This document shows, piece after piece, positions 1-6,229 of a stretch of DNA of 6,229 nucleotides (positions are counted from its first letter, which is position 1; each line of letters begins with the position of its first letter). The notes under the pieces were generated by a model that was given only the letters and a program-made list of their open reading frames with translations, did not search any database and was not told where the DNA came from. A program made the position numbers and the translations under genes. Origin of the DNA: CAZNPW01 sp964575185 (GTDB lineage: Bacteria > Pseudomonadota > Alphaproteobacteria > Rhodobacterales > Rhodobacteraceae); the NCBI GenBank assembly GCA_964575185.1, contig CAZNPW010000099.1:1-6229 (forward strand), read 5' to 3'.

Positions 1-1269
1 GTGACCGACGACAGCCTGCAGGGCCGGATGCGGCGGCTGACCGAACGCGCGGTCGGCATGGCCGACGTGAGCCTCTTCGTCATCGACGGCCGCGCGGGCG
101 TCACCGCCGCCGACCGCACCTTCGCCGACCTCCTGCGCCGCAGGGGCGGGCGGGTGATCCTTGCCGTGAACAAGGCCGAAGGCGCCGCCGCCGACGCCGG
201 CGCGCTCGACGCCTGGTCGCTGGGCCTGGGCGAGCCGGTGCGGATCAGCGCCGAGCATGGCGAGGGGATGGAGGACCTGTATCACCTCCTCCGCCCGCTG
301 GCCGAAGAGTTCGCTCCCCGCGCCGCGGAGGAGGCCCCGGCGGTGGATGTCGACGTCCCCGAGGATGGCGAGGAGGAGGCCGACCCCGCCGCCCACGCGC
401 CGACCGCCCGGAAACCGCTGCAGATCGCCGTGATCGGCCGCCCCAACGCCGGGAAATCCACGCTGATCAACGCGATCCTGGGCGAGGACCGGATGCTGAC
501 GGGGCCGGAGGCCGGCATCACCCGCGACGCGATCAGCGTCCGCGCCGACTGGCAGGGCACGCCGATCCGCATCTTCGACACCGCGGGGATGCGCAAGCGC
601 GCGCGCGTCACCGAAAGGCTCGAGAAGCTGTCGGTCGCCGACGGCCTGCGCGCGGTGCGCTTCGCCGAGGTGGTCGTGGTGCTGCTCGACGCCGGGATCC
701 CCTTCGAGGTGCAGGACCTGCGCATCGCCGACTTCGCCGAGACCGAGGGCCGCGCGGTCGTCGTCGCGGTGAACAAGTGGGACCTCGAAGAGGACAGGCA
801 GAAGAAGCTGGCCGATCTGAAGGAGATGTTCGACCGCCTGCTGCCGCAGCTTCGCGGCGCGCCGCTGGTGACGGTCAGCGCGAGGACCGGCCGCGGGCTC
901 GACCGGCTCCACGACGCCATCCGGGCCGCGCATGACGTCTGGAACCGGCGCGTGCCGACGGCGCGGCTGAACGGCTGGCTCGGTGCCATGGTCGAGGCGC
1001 ACCCGCCGCCCGCGCCCGGCGGCCACCGGATCAAGCTGCGCTACATGACCCAGGTGAAGACCCGGCCCCCCGGCTTCGTCGCGATGTGCAGCCACCCCGA
1101 GCTGATGCCCGACAGCTACCGCCGCTATCTCGTGAACGGCCTGCGCGACCATTTCGCGATGCCGGGCACGCCGGTCCGGCTGACCTTCCGCGGGCAGGGC
1201 GATCGCAACCCGTTCAAGGGGCGGCATTATTCGACGCCTTCGCGGCTGCGGAAGCATCTGGAGAAGTGA
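1..1269 (+). CDS. der: Ribosome-assembly GTPase Der (EngA), 3' part
   Basis: Der is a tandem double-GTPase that binds the 50S subunit and is needed for its late maturation in the cytoplasm. The visible 422 codons begin inside the first G domain. Its G1 and G3 motifs are missing, G4 is N57-K-A-E60, and a SAEHG G5-like motif follows. An acidic Glu/Asp/Ala-rich linker (about residues 103-136) leads to a complete second G domain: P-loop GRPNAGKS at 146-153, switch-I Thr174, DTAG at 193-196, NKWD at 258-261 and SA at 293-294. The C-terminal KH-like domain runs from about 314 to the end, with the typical PDSYRRYLVNGLR stretch. Compared with E. coli Der, roughly 60-66 N-terminal residues lie outside the window. 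The GTG at position 1 is therefore an internal Val codon, not a start. The second domain is intact, so the gene looks functional. It ends 53 bases before tgt on the same strand. Confidence 0.96.
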   Translation: MTDDSLQGRMRRLTERAVGMADVSLFVIDGRAGVTAADRTFADLLRRRGGRVILAVNKAEGAAADAGALDAWSLGLGEPVRISAEHGEGMEDLYHLLRPLAEEFAPRAAEEAPAVDVDVPEDGEEEADPAAHAPTARKPLQIAVIGRPNAGKSTLINAILGEDRMLTGPEAGITRDAISVRADWQGTPIRIFDTAGMRKRARVTERLEKLSVADGLRAVRFAEVVVVLLDAGIPFEVQDLRIADFAETEGRAVVVAVNKWDLEEDRQKKLADLKEMFDRLLPQLRGAPLVTVSARTGRGLDRLHDAIRAAHDVWNRRVPTARLNGWLGAMVEAHPPPAPGGHRIKLRYMTQVKTRPPGFVAMCSHPELMPDSYRRYLVNGLRDHFAMPGTPVRLTFRGQGDRNPFKGRHYSTPSRLRKHLEK

Positions 1270-1299
1270 GGGGCTTTGCCCCTCGCCCTTCGGGCTCAC
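1266..1299 (+). other. Structured der-tgt spacer (paired hairpins)
   Basis: The der stop codon is followed by GGGGC-TTT-GCCCC (1270-1282), then GCCC-TTC-GGGC (1285-1295). GTGAG (1266-1270) could pair with CTCAC (1295-1299) to close both into a small branched structure, sharing base 1270 with the first hairpin. No T-run follows, so this is not a convincing intrinsic terminator. It may be a processing or stability element in a der-tgt transcript, or part of a dispersed intergenic repeat. That is inference, because only one copy is visible. Confidence 0.45.
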
Positions 1300-1322
1300 C
1301 CCAGGATATTTTCGGGAAGATG

Positions 1323-2453
1323 ATGGCAGAGCGGTTTTCCTTTGCGGTCCAGGCCACCGACGGCGCGGCGCGGGTGGGGCAGATCGCCACGCCGCGCGGG
1401 GTGATCCGCACCCCGGCCTTCATGCCCGTGGGCACCGCCGCGACGGTGAAGGGGATGCTGCCCGACAGCGTGGCGGCGACCGGGGCCGACATCCTGCTCG
1501 GGAACACCTATCACCTGATGCTGCGGCCGGGGGCGGAGCGGATCGCGGGCCTCGGGGGCCTGCACCGCTTCATGAACTGTGACCGGCCGATCCTGACCGA
1601 TTCGGGCGGGTTCCAGGTCATGTCGCTGGCGTCCCTGCGCAAGCTGACCGAGGAGGGGGTGCGGTTTTCCTCGCACGTCGACGGCTCGAAGCACCTGCTG
1701 ACGCCCGAACGCAGCATGGAGATCCAGCGCCTGCTCGGCTCCGACATCGTGATGGCCCTCGACGAATGCCCCGCGCTGCCGGCCTCCGACGAGGAGGTCG
1801 CGCGCGCCACGCGCCTGTCGATGCGGTGGGCAGAGCGGTCGCGCGACGCCTTCGGCGACCGGCCGGGGCACGCGCTGTTCGGCATCATGCAGGGCGGCGT
1901 CACGCGCGCGCTGCGGGAGGAATCGGCGGCGGCGCTGCGCGGGATCGGCTTCGACGGCTATGCGGTCGGCGGTCTTGCGGTCGGCGAAGGGCAGGCGGCG
2001 ATGTTCGGGGTGCTCGACTACGCGCCGGGCCTGCTGCCCGAGGACAAGCCGCGCTACCTGATGGGGGTCGGCAAGCCCGACGACATCGTCGGCGCGGTCG
2101 AACGCGGGATCGACATGATGGACTGCGTGCTGCCCTCGCGCTCGGGCCGCACCGGGCAGGCCTGGACGCACCGGGGGCAGGTCAACCTGCGCAACGCCCG
2201 CCACGCCGACGATCCGCGGTCGCTGGACGAAGACTGCACCTGTCCCTGCTGCCGGGGCTACAGCCGCGCCTACCTGCACCATGTGGTGAAGGCGGGCGAG
2301 ATGATCGCGGGGATGCTGCTGACCTGGCACAACCTGCATTACTACCAAGAGCTGATGGCGGGCCTGCGCGGGGCCATTGCGGCGGGGCGCCTTGCCGCCT
2401 TCGTCGCCGGTTTCCACGCGCTTCGCGCCGAAGGCGACATCCCGCCCGCCTGA
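1323..2453 (+). CDS. tgt: Queuine/preQ1 tRNA-guanine transglycosylase
   Basis: Tgt exchanges the wobble guanine-34 of tRNAs with GUN anticodons (Asp, Asn, His, Tyr) for preQ1, the committed tRNA step of queuosine synthesis, in the cytoplasm. The 376-residue product has the normal bacterial length and fold. Visible features are the general acid/base Asp93 in DSGGFQ, the base-recognition stretch ALDEC with Asp147 and Cys149, GGLAVGE, the nucleophile Asp267 in DMMDCV, and the zinc site Cys305-x-Cys307-x-x-Cys310 plus His336. Their spacing matches the Zymomonas enzyme (Asp280, Cys318/320/323, His349). An additional Cys309 lies inside the zinc loop. The start is one of two adjacent ATGs (1320 or 1323). 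The second is preferred because the family usually begins M-x-x-R-F-S-F. The ribosome site is weak: GGGAAG at 1314-1319 is very close, and AGGA at 1303-1306 is rather far. The gene is probably co-transcribed with der. Confidence 0.96.
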   Translation: MAERFSFAVQATDGAARVGQIATPRGVIRTPAFMPVGTAATVKGMLPDSVAATGADILLGNTYHLMLRPGAERIAGLGGLHRFMNCDRPILTDSGGFQVMSLASLRKLTEEGVRFSSHVDGSKHLLTPERSMEIQRLLGSDIVMALDECPALPASDEEVARATRLSMRWAERSRDAFGDRPGHALFGIMQGGVTRALREESAAALRGIGFDGYAVGGLAVGEGQAAMFGVLDYAPGLLPEDKPRYLMGVGKPDDIVGAVERGIDMMDCVLPSRSGRTGQAWTHRGQVNLRNARHADDPRSLDEDCTCPCCRGYSRAYLHHVVKAGEMIAGMLLTWHNLHYYQELMAGLRGAIAAGRLAAFVAGFHALRAEGDIPPA

Positions 2454-2534
2454 TCTGCGCGCCTCGCATGGCGGCCCTGCAACGGCGGCGGTTGATCCTG
2501 CCGCGCCGCGGCGCAGGTTGGAGGCGACACCCGC

Positions 2535-2540
2535 AGGAGG
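2535..2540 (+). promoter_or_regulatory. Strong ribosome binding site of the ene-reductase
   Basis: AGGAGG lies 7 bases before the ATG at 2548. It is the best Shine-Dalgarno in the window and fixes this start against upstream in-frame codons that extend into tgt. The rest of the 94-base tgt to ene-reductase gap (2454-2547) shows no clear promoter and no terminator with a T-run. Confidence 0.85.
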
Positions 2541-2547
2541 ACGCCCC

Positions 2548-3645
2548 ATGTCGCTCGACCCGCTGTTCCAGCCGCTGCCGCTGGGCGCGATCCTTGCCCC
2601 GAACCGCATCGTCATGGCCCCGCTGACGCGCAACCGGGCGGACCACGCGACGCTCGCCCCCCATGCGCTGACCGCCACCTACTACGCGCAGCGCGCGACC
2701 GCGGGCCTGCTGATCGCGGAAGCGACCCAGATCCTGCCCGAAGGGCAGGGCTATGCCTGGACGCCCGGCATCCACGCCGACGCGCAGGTCGCGGGCTGGC
2801 GCGCGGTGACCGACGCCGTGCATGACGCGGGCGGGCGGATCGTGCTGCAGCTGTGGCATGTGGGCCGGGTGAGCCATGTCGACCTGCAGCCGGGCGGCCG
2901 CGCACCCGTCGCGCCCTCGGCCATCGGCGCAGGGGTCAAGACCTTCCTGCCCACCGGCTTTGCCGAAACCTCGCTTCCCCGCGCGCTGGAGACGGCGGAA
3001 ATCCCCGCGCTGGTCGAGGCCTATGCCCAGGCCACCCGCAATGCCCGCGCGGCGGGGTTCGACGGGGTCGAGGTGCACGCGGCCAACGGCTACCTGATCG
3101 ACCAGTTCCTGCGCGACACCTCCAACCGCCGGACCGACGCCTACGGCGGGTCGGTTGCCAACCGCCTGCGGCTGCTCGACGAGGTGCTCGGGGCCGTCAC
3201 CGCCGCCTGGAGCGCCGACCGGGTGGGCATCCGCCTGTCGCCCTGGTCGAACGCGAACAATGTCGGGATCGACAGCGACACGATGGGCCTCTTCGGCCAG
3301 GCGGTGGACCGGGTGGACCGCCATGGCCTCGCCTACCTGCACATGGTCGAGGGCCAGACGGGCGGGGCGCGCGACGCCGACGCAGGCCAGATCGCCGCGC
3401 TGCGCGGCCGGTTCGGCGGCCCCTACATCGCCAACAACGGCTATGACGGCCCCATGGCCGCGGCGGCGGTGACCGAAGGCCGGGCGGAGGCGGTGGCCTT
3501 CGGCAGGCCCTTCATCGCCAACCCCGACCTTGTCGAACGCCTGCGCAGGGGCGCCGCGCTGACCGCGCCGGACCCCGCGACCTTCTACGGCGGCGGGGCG
3601 GAGGGCTATACGGACTATCCGGCGCTGGACCGGGTGGCGGCGTGA
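2548..3645 (+). CDS. Old Yellow Enzyme family alkene reductase (NemA-like)
   Basis: This 365-residue protein is an FMN-dependent NAD(P)H ene-reductase of the classical Old Yellow Enzyme group, the family of E. coli NemA, PETN reductase and yeast OYE1. These enzymes reduce activated C=C bonds such as those in enones, maleimides and nitroalkenes. It is a single TIM barrel without signal peptide or membrane segment, so cytoplasmic. Visible active-site residues are Thr27 (APLTR, FMN tuning), Gln101 in QLWH, the substrate-anchoring pair His177/Asn180, proton donor Tyr182 and Arg229 (flavin contact). The FMN phosphate region is near Gly319-Arg320 (AFGRPFIANPDL), and the typical FYGGGAEGYTDYP tail follows. 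The His/Asn pair is as in OYE1 and morphinone reductase, whereas NemA and PETN reductase have His/His. Physiological substrate is unknown. No nemR-like regulator is visible. The family assignment is firm; the symbol nemA would over-claim orthology. Confidence 0.93.
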   Translation: MSLDPLFQPLPLGAILAPNRIVMAPLTRNRADHATLAPHALTATYYAQRATAGLLIAEATQILPEGQGYAWTPGIHADAQVAGWRAVTDAVHDAGGRIVLQLWHVGRVSHVDLQPGGRAPVAPSAIGAGVKTFLPTGFAETSLPRALETAEIPALVEAYAQATRNARAAGFDGVEVHAANGYLIDQFLRDTSNRRTDAYGGSVANRLRLLDEVLGAVTAAWSADRVGIRLSPWSNANNVGIDSDTMGLFGQAVDRVDRHGLAYLHMVEGQTGGARDADAGQIAALRGRFGGPYIANNGYDGPMAAAAVTEGRAEAVAFGRPFIANPDLVERLRRGAALTAPDPATFYGGGAEGYTDYPALDRVAA

Positions 3646-3651
3646 TGCGGG

Positions 3652-3673
3652 CAGGGGGCGGCACAACCCCCTG
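3652..3673 (+). terminator. Perfect inverted repeat after ene-reductase gene (possible terminator)
   Basis: CAGGGGG (3652-3658) and CCCCCTG (3667-3673) form a perfect 7-bp GC-rich stem with an 8-base loop, 6 bases after the stop at 3643-3645. Only two T residues follow, so a classical intrinsic terminator is doubtful. The right arm directly touches the TTGACA of the putative lon promoter. The repeat could therefore instead be an operator, or simply protect the 3' end of the upstream mRNA. Confidence 0.4.
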
Positions 3674-3703
3674 TTGACACCCCCTTCACCACCACCCAGA
3701 TAT
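3674..3703 (+). promoter_or_regulatory. Candidate lon promoter (TTGACA / CCCAGATAT)
   Basis: A perfect TTGACA at 3674-3679 is followed, 18 bases later, by AGATAT at 3698-3703. Read as a heat-shock promoter, TTGACAC (3674-3680), 14 bases, then CCCAGATAT (3695-3703) resembles the C-rich -10 of RpoH-dependent promoters. Heat-shock control of lon is well known in proteobacteria, which makes this plausible. Transcription would start near 3709-3712, giving a leader of about 67 bases. The -35 match is strong and the -10 match weak. Sigma-factor identity is inference. Confidence 0.55.
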
Positions 3704-3741
3704 GACCCCACGGGGAGGGCCCCTGCGCTGCCGATCATCGG

Positions 3742-3777
3742 GGCCGAGCCTTCCGCCGACCGAAAGGACAGCTCGCC
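3742..3777 (+). promoter_or_regulatory. lon leader hairpin pairing the Shine-Dalgarno
   Basis: The lon ribosome site is AAAGGA (3763-3768), 9 bases before the ATG. Bases 3749-3752 (CCTT) can pair with 3764-3767 (AAGG). After a C3753/A3763 mismatch, 3754-3755 pair with 3761-3762 around a CCGAC loop. An outer stem CGAG (3745-3748) with CTCG (3772-3775) extends it, leaving ACAG bulged. Further pairs 3742-3743 with 3776-3777 reach the base before the start codon. An imperfect helix covering the ribosome site would suit a temperature-sensitive leader, but this is only pairing read by eye. Confidence 0.35.
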
Positions 3778-6174
<2,397 letters not shown>

Positions 6175-6181
6175 CCCCCCG

Positions 6182-6215
6182 ACGCGCGCCTCCCCGGAGG
6201 CGCGCGTTTTTCTTT
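6182..6215 (+). terminator. Rho-independent terminator of lon
   Basis: Eight bases after the lon stop, 6182-6192 pair perfectly with 6197-6207 (11 bp, nearly all G-C) around a 4-base loop (6193-6196). The T-rich tract TTTTTCTTT (6207-6215) follows immediately. This is a classical + strand intrinsic terminator. It is not bidirectional, since no T-run lies on the other strand's exit side. Confidence 0.93.
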
Positions 6216-6229
6216 GCGCGCCTCCGGGG
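6216..6229 (+). repeat. Second copy of the terminator 5' arm at window edge
   Basis: GCGCGCCTCC at 6216-6225 repeats the terminator's 5' arm (6184-6193) exactly. It could pair with the same 3' arm (6196-6205) around a 10-base loop, giving an alternative hairpin in any transcript that reads past the T-run. The window ends here, so it may be part of a longer repeat or of another hairpin. Confidence 0.6.

Noticed and set aside
1..3. GTG at the first base as a start codon for a short Der
   Set aside because: The following residues match the interior of the first G domain just after the G3 motif. The N-terminus lies outside the window.
1086..1322. Upstream extension of tgt into der
   Set aside because: The extra residues have no resemblance to Tgt and are the out-of-frame reading of der and the spacer. 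The family N-terminus begins at 1320/1323.
2235..2252. Extra cysteine in the Tgt zinc loop as a different metal site
   Set aside because: The standard CxCxxC plus His spacing is intact, so the extra Cys309 is most simply a neutral variation.
2497..2517. CCTGC/GCAGG inverted repeat between tgt and the ene-reductase as a terminator
   Set aside because: The stem is only 5 bp with awkward inner pairing and no T-run follows, so it is not distinguishable from chance in such GC-rich DNA.
1296..2678. A 460-codon open frame on the - strand over tgt
   Set aside because: Same explanation: it mirrors the tgt reading frame, has no family resemblance and no ribosome site was evident.

Overview
The window looks like an ordinary chromosomal housekeeping segment from a GC-rich alphaproteobacterium, most probably a member of the Rhodobacteraceae. 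This rests on the very high GC content with strong G/C preference at third codon positions, on the wording of the Der and Tgt proteins, and on a Der with the alphaproteobacterial-style NKAE motif in its first GTPase domain. No species is claimed. All four genes are on the + strand and densely packed. No RNA gene, mobile element, CRISPR array, phage gene or origin was seen, and no gap exceeds about 135 bases.

Layout: 1-1269 is the 3' part of der (ribosome-assembly GTPase), cut by the left edge just after the G3 motif of the first G domain. A 53-base spacer that can fold into two small hairpins leads to tgt (1323-2453), the queuosine tRNA-guanine transglycosylase. After a 94-base gap with a strong Shine-Dalgarno comes an Old Yellow Enzyme family flavin ene-reductase (2548-3645). 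A 132-base intergenic region then holds a strong inverted repeat, a TTGACA-type candidate promoter and a structured leader. It is followed by lon (3778-6174), the ATP-dependent AAA+ protease. A textbook intrinsic terminator closes lon, and the window ends inside a second copy of the terminator's 5' arm.

Functionally, der and tgt both serve translation (50S maturation; tRNA wobble modification) and may be co-transcribed. The ene-reductase reduces reactive alkenes with NAD(P)H. Lon degrades misfolded and regulatory proteins and appears to be its own transcription unit. The last two share a loose stress theme, but nothing in the sequence shows they act together.

I did not find a novel biological system. 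The observations most worth checking are non-coding: a leader hairpin that would pair the lon Shine-Dalgarno (possible thermosensor), a heat-shock-like lon promoter abutted by a perfect inverted repeat, and the duplicated terminator arm. All of these are pattern-based inferences by eye, and GC-rich DNA makes short hairpins common by chance.
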